Below, piece after piece: positions 11,465 through 20,624 of a stretch of 64,000 nt of DNA; position 1 is the first letter of the stretch; each line of letters begins with the position of its first letter. The position numbers and the translations under genes were made by a program. Below the pieces are notes generated by a model. It had not been told where the DNA came from. It searched no databases and saw nothing but the letters and a program-made list of their open reading frames with translations. Origin of the DNA: Pseudomonadota bacterium (GTDB lineage Bacteria > Pseudomonadota > Gammaproteobacteria > Competibacterales > Competibacteraceae); the NCBI GenBank assembly GCA_022709365.1, contig JAKLIY010000014.1, positions 1 to 64,000 of the forward strand, given 5' to 3'.

Positions 11465-12514
11465 CTAGGAAAACGCAACAGTGCGTTTTTCTGCGTTGCT
11501 CTGCACAGCTAATTCAATGATGCGGATCGTATTTCGCGCTTCTTCCGGTTTGACGATCAGCTCGGCTTCTCCCCGGATCGCCTGGTAGACATTCTCATAG
11601 TAGGCCGGATAACTCCCCCGTGCCGTTTCGATTTTTCCCTGAAAATGCAGGTCGCCGATCTGGGTATTGAGGGTTCCCCACGCATCCTCCGGCTCCATGC
11701 CCCACTCTGGCTCCTGCGGCGACCGCCCGCCCTTTAGTGCGTCTTCTTGCGGATCAACCCCGTATTTCACGAAAGAGCCTTCCGTGCCATGCAAGGCAAA
11801 CCGGGGACCGGGCTGGCGCACCAGCAACCCGGCCTTCAGGGTCACTTTCAGGTCGTCATAATGAAGGATCAGTTCAAACTGATCGTCAGCTTTTCCGGCG
11901 TCTCGTTGACTGCGGATATCCGCGGTGACCCTCCGGGGCAACCCGAACAACACCTGCGCCTGATCAATGAGATGCGGACCGAGATCGAACAGGACACCGC
12001 TTCCGGGCCCCGCCGTTTCCCGCCAGGCGCGCTCCGGGCTGAAATAGTTCCGAAAGCGGTCGAAATGCGATTCATACTCGACCAGCCGCCCGAGATAGCC
12101 CTGTTTCACGATCTGGCTGACCGTCTGAAAGTCGCCATCCCAGCGCCGGTTTTGAAAGGCGCTGACGACTTTGTGCTGTTGACGCGCCAGATCAATGAGT
12201 TCCTGCGCCTGCGCCGATGTCAGGGTAAAGGGTTTGTCCACCACGACATGCTTGTCGGCCAGAAGCGCCTGGCGAGCCAATTCAAAGTGGGAGCTGCTGG
12301 GCGTGGCGACTACGATCAATTCGATCTTGTTATCCGCGAACAGGGTAGCGGCTTCGCTGGCAACCTCGACCCACGGATACCGCTCACGCGAGGTCTGACC
12401 GCGCCGCTCCACGACCCGGCTGAGTTGTAAGTGAGGAACGGCCGTGATCACCGGCGCATGAAAAACCCGTCCGGCCATCCCGTACCCAATCAAGCCTACT
12501 TTCATCTCGTGCAT
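11465..12514 (-). CDS. Gfo/Idh/MocA family NAD(P)-dependent oxidoreductase
   Basis: About 349 residues from the chosen ATG. That start follows GGAGGAAATACC and places the Rossmann motif GLIGYGMAGRVFHAP near the N-terminus; an upstream in-frame ATG would add 42 non-conserved residues. Further family marks are VVATPSSSHFELA, VVDKPFT (the E/DKP motif) and a C-terminal dehydrogenase domain with FDLGPHLIDQA. The closest remembered relatives are the YdgJ/IolW group acting on sugars or inositols. It stands alone, convergent with the binding-protein gene. Behind it lies a scar of the uronate regulatory locus, so a sugar role is plausible but unproven. Confidence 0.83.
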   Translation of the reverse strand: MHEMKVGLIGYGMAGRVFHAPVITAVPHLQLSRVVERRGQTSRERYPWVEVASEAATLFADNKIELIVVATPSSSHFELARQALLADKHVVVDKPFTLTSAQAQELIDLARQQHKVVSAFQNRRWDGDFQTVSQIVKQGYLGRLVEYESHFDRFRNYFSPERAWRETAGPGSGVLFDLGPHLIDQAQVLFGLPRRVTADIRSQRDAGKADDQFELILHYDDLKVTLKAGLLVRQPGPRFALHGTEGSFVKYGVDPQEDALKGGRSPQEPEWGMEPEDAWGTLNTQIGDLHFQGKIETARGSYPAYYENVYQAIRGEAELIVKPEEARNTIRIIELAVQSNAEKRTVAFS

Positions 12515-12544
12515 GGTATTTCCTCCGCCAGCAATTTCATGGTC

Positions 12545-12845
12545 CGCAAAAAACGATAGATGGTCGCCTTGGGCATGGCATGGCAAGCCGTACCGAGAGT
12601 TCGGAGATGTCCGCGGGCAGGATTTTACCATCTCGGGCACGATGAACTTGTAGATCGTGCGCCGGTTGCTGGTGTTATCACGATGCTCCAGGGGTCGACG
12701 ACCTGGGTGCGACCAAAATTTTTGAAACGACGTTTACACTTTTCAATACGCTATTCTATAGTTTAAAAAATGGTTTCGATTGGGTACGGATATTTTTTCA
12801 GCATACCGCTTTTCCGAAACTCTAACCCAAGAAATCCAGAGCGTA
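12545..12845. repeat. Collapsed partial copy of the iclR-kduI-promoter locus
   Basis: Three consecutive fragments match, in order and orientation, pieces of the locus at 21.26-23.31 kb. 12545-12610 resembles the iclR segment at 21263-21328 (shared core GGTCGCCTTGGGCATGG). 12628-12680 resembles the kduI segment at 22634-22690 (shared GATCGTGCGCCGGTTGCTGG). 12705-12845 resembles the kduI/kdgF intergenic region at 23175-23305 (shared TTTTTGAAACGACGTTTACA). The copy lacks kduD and most of both flanking genes. This explains most of the roughly 415-bp gap between the oxidoreductase start and the next small gene; 12846-12929 shows nothing recognisable. Confidence 0.8.
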
Positions 12846-12929
12846 TGGAAGTTCCGTCACGCGCTGAATCTGCTCGCTGTCGTACCACCTGCCGCGCATC
12901 GCGCGGATCGACTGAGGTAGTGAGGAATT

Positions 12930-13175
12930 ATGATGACTCTCCGCATCGGACCTTGGACTGGAAAAAGGTCGCATCGCCGCAGCGATAGACTTCCCACGCC
13001 CGTTCCGCCGAAATTCGACGACAAGCTCATCGCTAACGAGGCTTGCCCACACTGCCAGCGGGATTTGACTGAGTATCGATTCACCACCGGCGATGGCCTG
13101 CCCATCATCACCTATCATTGTGCAGAACACGACGACGTGATCCCCATGCATGGCACCATCGTGCATGACCTATAA
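12930..13175 (+). CDS. Small hypothetical protein upstream of aceE
   Basis: An 81-residue reading frame preceded by GTGAGG and ending 15 nt before the aceE start. The C-terminal half has CPHC followed after about 22 residues by YHCAEHDD, which could hold one metal ion, but a full zinc ribbon would need another pair. The N-terminal 30 residues are basic and low in complexity. I do not recognise a family. Its tight position at the head of the pyruvate dehydrogenase operon supports it being translated. An alternative is a shorter protein starting further in. Confidence 0.45.
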   Translation: MMTLRIGPWTGKRSHRRSDRLPTPVPPKFDDKLIANEACPHCQRDLTEYRFTTGDGLPIITYHCAEHDDVIPMHGTIVHDL

Positions 13176-13190
13176 CGAGGAGGAGAAACT

Positions 13191-15848
13191 GTGGAAATAA
13201 ATCGTGATCTGGATCCGCTGGAAACCCAGGAATGGCTTGACGCCCTGCGAGCCGTTCAGCAACACCTAGGCCCGGAACGGGCCAACTTTCTGGTCGACAA
13301 GCTGGTACAGGAGGCACGACGCGAAGGCATCTATATCCCCGCGTCGCTGACCACCGCCTACCGCAACACCCTGGTTCCCGAGAAAGAGGAACGTTCTCCG
13401 GGCGACCGGGACATCGAGCACAAGATCCGCTCCGCCATCCGCTGGAACGCAGTGGCCATCATCCTGCGCGCCAATAAAGAATCGTCCGAACTGGGTGGCC
13501 ACATCGCCAGTTTCCAGTCATCCGCGCTGCTCTACGACATCGGCTTCGGCCACTTCTGGCACGCGCCGACCGAGGACCATGGCGGCGACCTGATCTACTT
13601 CCAGGGCCACATCGCACCGGGCATCTACGCCCGGGCGTTTGTCGAAGGCCGGCTGACCGAGGAACAACTGCTCAATTACCGCCAGGAAACCGAAGGCAAG
13701 GGCATCTCCTCCTACCCGCACCCGTGGCTGATGCCGGAGTTCTGGCAGTTCCCCACCGTCTCCATGGGGCTGGGGCCGCTGATGGCCATCTATCAGGCCC
13801 GGTTTCTGAAATACCTCGATGGGCGTGGACTGGCCAAAACCGAAGGGCGAAAAGTGTGGGCGTTCCTGGGCGACGGCGAGTGCGACGAGCCGGAATCGCT
13901 GGGGGCCATCTCGATGGCGGGCCGCGAAAAGCTGGACAATCTCATTTTCGTCATCAACTGCAATTTGCAGCGTCTGGACGGTCCGGTGCGCGGCAACGGC
14001 AAGATTATCCAGGAACTGGAATCGGTATTTCGCGGCGCCGGCTGGAATGTGATCAAGTCGGTCTGGGGCCGGGGCTGGGATCGCCTGCTGGCCAAGGATC
14101 AGACCGGACTGCTGTTGAAGCGCATGGAGGAATGCGTCGACGGCGAGTACCAGGACTTCAAGTCCAAGAACGGCGCTTACGTCCGCGAACACTTCTTCGG
14201 CAAGTATCCGGAATTGCGGGAACTGGTTGCGGACATGACCGATGACGATATCTGGGCGCTGCGCCGTGGCGGCCACGACTCGACCAAGGTGTTCGCCGCC
14301 TATGCCGCGGCGGTGAAGCACCAGGGTCAGCCGACGGTGATTCTCGCCAAGACGGTCAAGGGCTATGGCATGGGCGAGTCGGGCGAAGGGCAGATGATCG
14401 CCCACCAGGCCAAGAAGATGACCAGCGACGCGCTCCGGCAATTTCGCGATCGCTTCGAGATCCCCGTTACGGACGAGCAACTGGCGGAGATCCCGTTCAT
14501 CCGGTTCCCGGAAGGCAGCCCGGAACTGAACTATCTGCGCGAGCGCCGCCAGGCGCTGGGCGGCTATCTGCCCAGCCGCCGGGTCAAGTCCACCGCACTC
14601 GAAATTCCGCCGCTGGCGAACTTCACGCGCTTGCTCAAGGCGTCGGGCGAACGCGAAATCTCGACGACCATGGCCCTCGTCCAGATGCTCGGCACGCTGG
14701 TGCGGGACAAGGCCCTCGGCAAATACGTCGTGCCCATCATGCCCGACGAGTCGCGCACCTTCGGTATGGAGGGTATGTTCCGGCAACTCGGCATCTATTC
14801 CGCCGTCGGCCAGCTCTACAAGCCGCAGGATGCCGACCAGCTCATGTATTACCGTGAGGACAAGTCGGGCCAGGTGTTGCAGGAAGGCATCAACGAGGCG
14901 GGCGCCATGTCGTCCTGGCTCGCGGCGGCGACGTCCTACAGCACCAACAATCTGCCGATGATCCCGTTCTACGTCTACTACTCGATGTTCGGCTTTCAGC
15001 GGTTCGGCGACCTGGCCTGGGCGGCGGGCGATCTGCGCGCGCGCGGCTTCCTGATCGGCGGTACGGCGGGCCGCACCACGTTGAACGGCGAAGGTCTGCA
15101 ACACGAGGACGGCCACAGCCATGTCCTGGCTTCGACCATTCCCAACTGCGTCGCCTACGATCCAACATTTGCCTACGAAGTCGTGGTCATCATCCGCGAA
15201 GGCTTGCGCCGCATGGTGCAAGAGCAGGAAGACGTCTATTTCTACCTCACTGTGATGAACGAGAACTACGCGCACCCCGAAATGCCGGAGGGCGCGGAGG
15301 CGGGCATCGTCAAGGGGATGTATCTGTTCCAGGACGGCGGCAAGTCCCAGGCGCTCCGCGTGCAACTGCTCGGCTGCGGCGTCATCCTGCGCGAGGTGAT
15401 CGCTGCGGCGGAGCTGCTGCGGGAGGACTTCAACATCACCGCCGACGTCTGGAGCGTCACCAGCTTCAACGAACTGCGACGCGACGGTCTCAGCGCCGAA
15501 CGCTGGAATCTGCTGCACCCGTCGCAACCGCCCCGGAAGAGCTATATCGAAACCTGTCTGGAAGGACACACGGGGCCGGTGGTCGCGTCCACCGACTACA
15601 TGCGCACCTTCGCCGATCAGGTTCGTGCCTACATCCCGAGGCGCTACATCACCCTGGGCACCGACGGCTTCGGTCGCAGCGACTACCGGGTCCAGTTGCG
15701 CCGCTTCTTCGAGGTGAACCGGTACTACGTTGCCGTCGCCGCTCTCAAGGCGCTGGCCGACGAGGGCCAGATCAAGGTCGAACAGGTCGAGGAAGCCATC
15801 CGCAAATACGGCCTCGATACCGAGCGGCCTGATCCCTGGACGGTTTGA
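13191..15848 (+). CDS. aceE: Pyruvate dehydrogenase E1 component, homodimeric type
   Basis: An 885-residue E1 that decarboxylates pyruvate with thiamine diphosphate and transfers the acetyl group to AceF. The ThDP motif begins GDGECDEPE at residue 227 and ends about 28 residues on with INCNLQ. Other landmarks are the N-terminal block HIASFQSSALLYDIGF, a SYPHPWLMPEFWQFPTVSMG segment and the pyrimidine-domain stretch EGINEAGAMSSWLAAATSYS. The length equals that of E. coli AceE. The start codon is GTG, placed behind a strong site (GAGGAGGAG). It is the first enzyme gene of the operon, 39 nt before aceF. Confidence 0.97.
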   Translation: MEINRDLDPLETQEWLDALRAVQQHLGPERANFLVDKLVQEARREGIYIPASLTTAYRNTLVPEKEERSPGDRDIEHKIRSAIRWNAVAIILRANKESSELGGHIASFQSSALLYDIGFGHFWHAPTEDHGGDLIYFQGHIAPGIYARAFVEGRLTEEQLLNYRQETEGKGISSYPHPWLMPEFWQFPTVSMGLGPLMAIYQARFLKYLDGRGLAKTEGRKVWAFLGDGECDEPESLGAISMAGREKLDNLIFVINCNLQRLDGPVRGNGKIIQELESVFRGAGWNVIKSVWGRGWDRLLAKDQTGLLLKRMEECVDGEYQDFKSKNGAYVREHFFGKYPELRELVADMTDDDIWALRRGGHDSTKVFAAYAAAVKHQGQPTVILAKTVKGYGMGESGEGQMIAHQAKKMTSDALRQFRDRFEIPVTDEQLAEIPFIRFPEGSPELNYLRERRQALGGYLPSRRVKSTALEIPPLANFTRLLKASGEREISTTMALVQMLGTLVRDKALGKYVVPIMPDESRTFGMEGMFRQLGIYSAVGQLYKPQDADQLMYYREDKSGQVLQEGINEAGAMSSWLAAATSYSTNNLPMIPFYVYYSMFGFQRFGDLAWAAGDLRARGFLIGGTAGRTTLNGEGLQHEDGHSHVLASTIPNCVAYDPTFAYEVVVIIREGLRRMVQEQEDVYFYLTVMNENYAHPEMPEGAEAGIVKGMYLFQDGGKSQALRVQLLGCGVILREVIAAAELLREDFNITADVWSVTSFNELRRDGLSAERWNLLHPSQPPRKSYIETCLEGHTGPVVASTDYMRTFADQVRAYIPRRYITLGTDGFGRSDYRVQLRRFFEVNRYYVAVAALKALADEGQIKVEQVEEAIRKYGLDTERPDPWTV

Positions 15849-15887
15849 ATTCATCAGGATCGCCCAACGCCTCACGAGGAAGAACTA

Positions 15888-17450
15888 ATGAGCCAAACAG
15901 TCGAAGTCAAAGTCCCGGACATCGGCAACTTCACCGATGTGCCGATCATTGAAGTGCTGGTCAAGCCGGGTGACACCGTCAAGGCCGAAGATCCGCTGAT
16001 CACGCTGGAATCCGACAAGGCCACCATGGAAGTGCCTTCACCCGCCGCCGGAATCGTCAGGGAGATCAAAGTTCAAGTCGGCGACAAGGTGTCGGAAGGC
16101 ACACTGGTGTTGCTGCTCGCCAATGCGGATGCCGCCGCTACGCAGCCGATTCTGACCATAGCAACGGCGCCCGCACCGGTCAGCGCGCCGGGTGGGGTCG
16201 CCGAGGTTCGCGTCCCGGACATCGGCGATTTCAAGGATGTGCCGGTGATCGAAATCCTGGTCAAGCCGGGCGACACGGTGAAGGCTGAAGATGCGTTGAT
16301 CACGCTGGAATCCGACAAGGCGACCATGGACGTGCCCGCGCCGTTGGGTGGCGTGGTTGGAGAGATCAAGGTGCAAGTGGGTGAGAAAGTATCGGAAGGC
16401 ACGATCCTTCTCACGCTGGCCACTGGCGCTGCGGGTGTCGCGATCCCACCGGCGGTGGCCAGCGTGGCTCCAGCCGCTCCCACGCTCGCGGCGTCCGCGG
16501 TGGCCGCGCCCTCGACTGGATTCGACGAGGCCGTTTTCAAACTGGCTTACGCCGGACCGGGCGTGCGCAAGCTGGCGCGCAAACTGGGCGTCGATCTGGG
16601 CAAGATCAGGGGCAGCGGCAACAACGGCCGCATTCTCAAGGAGGATGTGGAGAGCTTCGCCAAGGGCGGCGCAGCGGCAGTCGCGCCGAGTGCGGTCGCC
16701 GGTGCTGGCGCGGGTCTCGACCTGCTGCCGTGGCCGCAGGTGGACTTCAGCAAGTTCGGGCCGGTGGAAAGCAAGCCGCGCTCGCGCATCAAGAAGATCT
16801 CGGCTGCCAATCTGCATCGCAACTGGGTGATGATTCCGCATGTCACCAATCACGACGAGGCCGACATCACCGATCTCGAAGCGTTCCGGGTCCAGCTCAA
16901 CAAGGAGATCGAGAAGAGCGGCGTCAAGGTGAGCATGCTCTCGTTCATGATCAAGGCAGCCGTCGCAACGCTGCAGAAATTCCCCGAGTTCAACGCCTCG
17001 CTCGACGGCGACAATCTGATCCTCAAGCAGTATTACCACATCGGCTTTGCCGCCGACACGCCCAACGGCCTGGTGGTGCCGGTCATCCGCGACGCCGATA
17101 AAAAGGGTGTGGTGGAGATCGCCAGGGAAATGGGCGAACTCGCCAAGCTGGCGCGCGAGGGCAAGCTCAAACCCGATCAGATGCAGGGCGGCACCTTCAC
17201 CATCTCCAGCCTGGGTGGGATCGGCGGCACCTACTTCACCCCGATCATCAACGCCCCGGAAGTGGCGATCATGGGGGTATGCCGGTCCTACTGGAAGCAG
17301 GTATCGCCGGATGGCCAGCAGTCGGCGTGGCGGTTCATCCTGCCGTTGTCGTTGTCTTGGGATCACCGGGTGGTCGACGGCGCGGGCGCGGCGCGCTTCA
17401 ACGTCCATTTCGCTAACCTGCTCGCCGATATGCGGCGCATCCTGATCTGA
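15888..17450 (+). CDS. aceF: Pyruvate dehydrogenase E2, dihydrolipoamide acetyltransferase
   Basis: A 520-residue E2 core. Two lipoyl domains are visible, with the lipoylated lysines in ESDKATM at residues 44 and 144, each followed by an Ala/Pro/Val-rich linker. Then comes the peripheral-subunit-binding domain (GVRKLARKLGVDL...GRILKEDV) and the catalytic domain ending with SLSWDHRVVDGAGAARF, whose His-493 and Asp-497 are the expected catalytic pair. Two lipoyl domains rather than one or three is a common number. The gene lies between aceE and the E3 gene, with the E3 ATG 12 nt after its stop. Confidence 0.96.
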   Translation: MSQTVEVKVPDIGNFTDVPIIEVLVKPGDTVKAEDPLITLESDKATMEVPSPAAGIVREIKVQVGDKVSEGTLVLLLANADAAATQPILTIATAPAPVSAPGGVAEVRVPDIGDFKDVPVIEILVKPGDTVKAEDALITLESDKATMDVPAPLGGVVGEIKVQVGEKVSEGTILLTLATGAAGVAIPPAVASVAPAAPTLAASAVAAPSTGFDEAVFKLAYAGPGVRKLARKLGVDLGKIRGSGNNGRILKEDVESFAKGGAAAVAPSAVAGAGAGLDLLPWPQVDFSKFGPVESKPRSRIKKISAANLHRNWVMIPHVTNHDEADITDLEAFRVQLNKEIEKSGVKVSMLSFMIKAAVATLQKFPEFNASLDGDNLILKQYYHIGFAADTPNGLVVPVIRDADKKGVVEIAREMGELAKLAREGKLKPDQMQGGTFTISSLGGIGGTYFTPIINAPEVAIMGVCRSYWKQVSPDGQQSAWRFILPLSLSWDHRVVDGAGAARFNVHFANLLADMRRILI

Positions 17451-17462
17451 GGAGAAGTAACC

Positions 17463-19241
17463 ATGGCAAATCTCGTCGAAGTCAAGGTACCCGATATTGG
17501 CGATTTCAAGGACGTGCCAGTCATCGAGATCCTAGTCAAGCCAGGCGATGCGGTGAAGGCCGAGGATGCGTTGATCACGCTGGAATCCGACAAGGCCACC
17601 ATGGACGTGCCTTCGCCCGGCGCGGGCGTGGTCGCGGAGATCAAGGTCAAGGTCGGCGACAAGCTCTCCGAAGGTTCGCTGATTCTGATGCTCGATGCGC
17701 AAGCGGGCGCTGGCGTGCAAACCGTGGCGCCCGCTGCCGCCCCGCCCGCCGCGCCAGTGACCGCGCCAGTGGTCGCGCCCGCTGCCGGCGCTTATACGGG
17801 CAGCGCCGACGTAGACTGCGAGATGCTGGTGCTCGGCGCGGGTCCAGGCGGTTATTCCGCCGCGTTCCGATCCGCCGATCTCGGCATGAAGACGGTGCTG
17901 GTGGAGCGTTACGCCACGCTGGGCGGCGTGTGCCTGAACGTCGGTTGCATCCCGTCGAAAGCGCTGCTGCACACCGCGGCGGCGATGGACGAGGTCAAGA
18001 TCATGGCGCACCACGGCATCGAGTTTGGCCCGCCCCGGGTGGACATCGACAAGCTGCGCGGCTTTAAGGAAGGCGTGGTCAAGAAGCTCACCGGCGGACT
18101 CGCAGGCATGGCCAAGGCGCGCAAGGTCGAAGTGGTGCGCGGCGTGGGCCGGTTCCTCGATCCGCACCATGTCGAAGTCGAACTGACCGAGGGAAACGGC
18201 CAGGACAAGACCGGGGCTAAAAAAGTTGTGCGCTTCCAGAAGGCGATCATCGCCGCCGGTTCCCAAGCCGTGAAGCTGCCCTTCATGCCGGAGGACCCGC
18301 GCGTGGTGGATTCCACTGGCGCGCTCGAACTCATGGGCATCCCGAAACGGATGCTGGTGGTGGGCGCGGGCATCATCGGCCTGGAGATGGTCACCGTCTA
18401 CTCCGCGCTCGGCGCCCGCATCGACGTGGTGGAAATGCTGGATAACATGATGCTCGGCGCTGATCGGGATCTGGTCAAGGTGTGGGAGAAGATGAACGCC
18501 CACCGCTTCGACCATGTCATGCTGAAGACCAAGACCGTGTCCGCCGAGGCCACTCCCGAGGGTATCCGGGTGGGCTTCGAGGGCGAGAAGGCACCGAAGG
18601 AGCCGCAGGTTTACGACCTGGTGTTGGTGGCGGTAGGGCGCAGTCCCAACGGCGGGAAGATCGCCGCCGATAAGGCGGGCGTGGCGGTGAGCGAGCGCGG
18701 GTTCATCGCGGTGGATAACCAGATGCGCACCAACGTCCCGCATATCTTCGCCATTGGCGACATCGTCGGTCAGCCCATGCTCGCCCACAAGGCAGTGCAC
18801 GAGGCGCACGTGGCGGCGGAAGCCGCCGCCGGACACAAGGCCTATTTCGACGCACGCCAGATTCCCTCGGTGGCCTACACCGATCCGGAGGTCGCTTGGG
18901 CAGGCAAGACCGAGGAGCAGTGCAAGGCTGAAGGCATTAAATACGGCAAGGCGGTGTTCCCGTGGGCCGCTTCGGGCCGCGCCATCGCCAACGGCCGCGA
19001 CGAGGGCTTCACCAAGCTGCTGTTTGACGAGGCGACGCACCGTTGCATTGGCGGCGGCATCGTCGGCACCCACGCCGGCGATCTGATCGGCGAAGTCTGC
19101 CTGGCGGTGGAAATGGGCTGCGATCCGGTCGATATCGGCAAGACCATCCATCCGCATCCGACGCTCTGCGAATCGGTCGGCATGGCCGCCGAGGTGTTTG
19201 AAGGCGTCTGCACCGACTTGCCGCCGGCGAGGAAGAAGTAG
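17463..19241 (+). CDS. lpdA: Dihydrolipoamide dehydrogenase E3 with N-terminal lipoyl domain
   Basis: A 592-residue E3. Residues 1-80 form a lipoyl domain (lysine 44 in ESDKATM), followed by an Ala/Pro linker. The flavoprotein then begins with [13 protein letters not shown] (FAD), the redox-active disulfide [13 protein letters not shown] with Cys-157 and Cys-162, an NAD-binding [13 protein letters not shown] and the C-terminal [15 protein letters not shown] carrying the catalytic His-Glu pair. It reoxidises the lipoyl arms of the pyruvate dehydrogenase complex. The added lipoyl domain is known from some Neisseria-like and related E3 enzymes. It is almost the same as the second lipoyl domain of AceF, which implies duplication or gene conversion. 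Confidence 0.96.
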   Translation: MANLVEVKVPDIGDFKDVPVIEILVKPGDAVKAEDALITLESDKATMDVPSPGAGVVAEIKVKVGDKLSEGSLILMLDAQAGAGVQTVAPAAAPPAAPVTAPVVAPAAGAYTGSADVDCEMLVLGAGPGGYSAAFRSADLGMKTVLVERYATLGGVCLNVGCIPSKALLHTAAAMDEVKIMAHHGIEFGPPRVDIDKLRGFKEGVVKKLTGGLAGMAKARKVEVVRGVGRFLDPHHVEVELTEGNGQDKTGAKKVVRFQKAIIAAGSQAVKLPFMPEDPRVVDSTGALELMGIPKRMLVVGAGIIGLEMVTVYSALGARIDVVEMLDNMMLGADRDLVKVWEKMNAHRFDHVMLKTKTVSAEATPEGIRVGFEGEKAPKEPQVYDLVLVAVGRSPNGGKIAADKAGVAVSERGFIAVDNQMRTNVPHIFAIGDIVGQPMLAHKAVHEAHVAAEAAAGHKAYFDARQIPSVAYTDPEVAWAGKTEEQCKAEGIKYGKAVFPWAASGRAIANGRDEGFTKLLFDEATHRCIGGGIVGTHAGDLIGEVCLAVEMGCDPVDIGKTIHPHPTLCESVGMAAEVFEGVCTDLPPARKK

Positions 19242-19436
19242 GGTACGGGAACCAGCTTGCGGACGAGGATCCCCCGCAGTCCGCGTCTGGATTTTGACGA
19301 GGCATGCAAACTGTATGTGAGGGCTGATGATTCTTTGGTGGTGACAACGTGGGGCAACGAGTCCCACCCTCCTTCCCACGGCCAGCGCAAATGCCGTCCG
19401 TGGTTTTTTTCATAAATTCAAGCGAGGTTGTTCCTC

Positions 19437-20039
19437 ATGAAGGCTCAAAAAAACATCGCGCTGGTTGCGCACGACAACCGTAAGAAAGACATGATCGAAT
19501 GGGTTGAATGGAATGTTAAGATTTTGCTACACCATCGTTTAACGTGTACGGGCACGACCGGCAGACTGGTTGAGAAAGCCATTCAGGGAAAACACACGGA
19601 TTTGGAAATTCCCGATGATTTCACGATTGAGAAGCTCCGCTCCGGTCCTCTAGGGGGAGATCAACAATTGGGCGCCCTGATCACGGAAGGGAAAATCGAT
19701 TTGATTGTCTTCTTCTGGGATCCGATGCAGCCTCAACCCCACGATGTGGATGTCAAGGCACTGTTAAGAATCGCGGTGTTGTACAACGTCCCAATCGCCT
19801 GTAACCGCTCGACGGCGGATTTCATCATTTCATCACCCTTGATGACCGAGGAATATATGCCCACTTTGAGAAGTTATGACGACTATTTACAGAGAGAATT
19901 CTTCATGGATGAAGGCGCACACCGGAGAACCGATCTTGCCGCTAAGAGCGAAGTTGTCAAAGACGATAGCAAAGTTGAAATCGTAGCCGATGAGGACAAA
20001 GCTGACATTGCGGACAACAACAAGGTCAACATCGTTTAA
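19437..20039 (+). CDS. mgsA: Methylglyoxal synthase with C-terminal extension
   Basis: A 200-residue protein converting dihydroxyacetone phosphate to methylglyoxal and phosphate, a bypass of lower glycolysis. The core has ALVAHDNRKKDMIEW, the phosphate site TGTTGRL, SGPLGGDQQLGALI with the catalytic Asp, and FFWDPMQPQPHDVDVKALLR. The core matches the roughly 150-residue E. coli enzyme. About 45 residues follow, mostly charged (DDSKVEIVADEDKADIADNN), with no known fold. ATG is preferred over an upstream TTG because AGCGAGG sits 9 nt before it. The gene stands alone about 195 bp after lpdA. Confidence 0.93.
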   Translation: MKAQKNIALVAHDNRKKDMIEWVEWNVKILLHHRLTCTGTTGRLVEKAIQGKHTDLEIPDDFTIEKLRSGPLGGDQQLGALITEGKIDLIVFFWDPMQPQPHDVDVKALLRIAVLYNVPIACNRSTADFIISSPLMTEEYMPTLRSYDDYLQREFFMDEGAHRRTDLAAKSEVVKDDSKVEIVADEDKADIADNNKVNIV

Positions 20040-20107
20040 TGTTATGTTGAAAGATATCGTCAATCTACCCCCTGGCGGGTCGAATTCGCAATCGGGGATG
20101 ATAGCTG

Positions 20108-20185
20108 ATGAAAATCGCCGTGTTCAGCAGCAAATCCTACGACCGCCAGTCGCTGAAATGCTATATAGGTCGCCTGTTTAATTGA
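20108..20185 (+). pseudogene. ldhA: N-terminal stub of a fermentative D-lactate dehydrogenase
   Basis: A 25-codon frame starts MKIAVFSSKSYDRQSL, which is the opening of LdhA-type D-2-hydroxyacid dehydrogenases, and then runs into unrelated codons and a TGA. Nothing of the rest of the enzyme follows. This looks like the 5' edge of an ldhA gene left after a deletion that joined it to the DNA ahead of the next small gene. Recognition rests on 16 residues. Confidence 0.5.
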
Positions 20186-20215
20186 TTAATCCAGTTCATA
20201 AAAGGTGAATTGACC

Positions 20216-20563
20216 ATGACCGAGTACATCAAAGCATGGCAGTGCATCGGCTGTGGAAAAGTTGACGTGCCGCAGCCTCCCTGTATTGGGGTCTGCCAGG
20301 ATCGCAAGGTCGAGTTCGTGTATGCCTCCGAACACGAGGAAGCCCTCGCGCGGGCGGCGCTCGCGCTCCAGCGAGCGCGGACTCTTGAGGCGCTGGTGCG
20401 GCGGATGGCGTGGACGATGCCGCGCGATGGCGAATGGGAACGCTCTTACCGAGTCTTGCAGGACCAGGCGCGACAGACTTTGGCGACGCTTGCAAGCGAG
20501 GTTTCAAACCTCGACTGCTCCGTGGTGGCTGAAGGCAGGGCAGGGGCGACATCCGTCAGTTAA
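20216..20563 (+). CDS. Small conserved hypothetical protein
   Basis: A 115-residue protein with an N-terminal cysteine cluster (WQCIGCGKVDVPQPPCIGVC), four cysteines able to form a small metal site, then a charged helical part (EHEEALARAALALQRARTLE) and a MAWTMPRDGEWERSYR segment. I recall homologous small proteins in other proteobacteria but no assigned function. The ATG follows AAAGGTGA at 8 nt and is preferred over a TTG two codons earlier. The last residues after EVSNLDCS look unconserved. It lies between the ldhA stub and the convergent IclR gene. Confidence 0.6.
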   Translation: MTEYIKAWQCIGCGKVDVPQPPCIGVCQDRKVEFVYASEHEEALARAALALQRARTLEALVRRMAWTMPRDGEWERSYRVLQDQARQTLATLASEVSNLDCSVVAEGRAGATSVS

Positions 20564-20624
20564 GCGCCCAAATCCTCAATTTACCCGAATGAACGCTTAA
20601 CGTATGGGACCCAACCAAGGAAGG

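Noticed and set aside
12822-13166. A 114-codon minus-strand frame over the small gene before aceE
   Set aside because: It has no ribosome site and runs across the duplicated scar edge; the plus-strand frame has better start signals and operon spacing. Some doubt remains.
13518-15875. A 785-codon open frame antisense to aceE, plus similar long antisense frames over lpdA (17532-19379) and res (48356-49753)
   Set aside because: They mirror strongly supported genes in GC-rich DNA, where the codon bias of the sense gene removes stops from an antisense frame. Their translations are His/Arg/Asp-rich with no family pattern.
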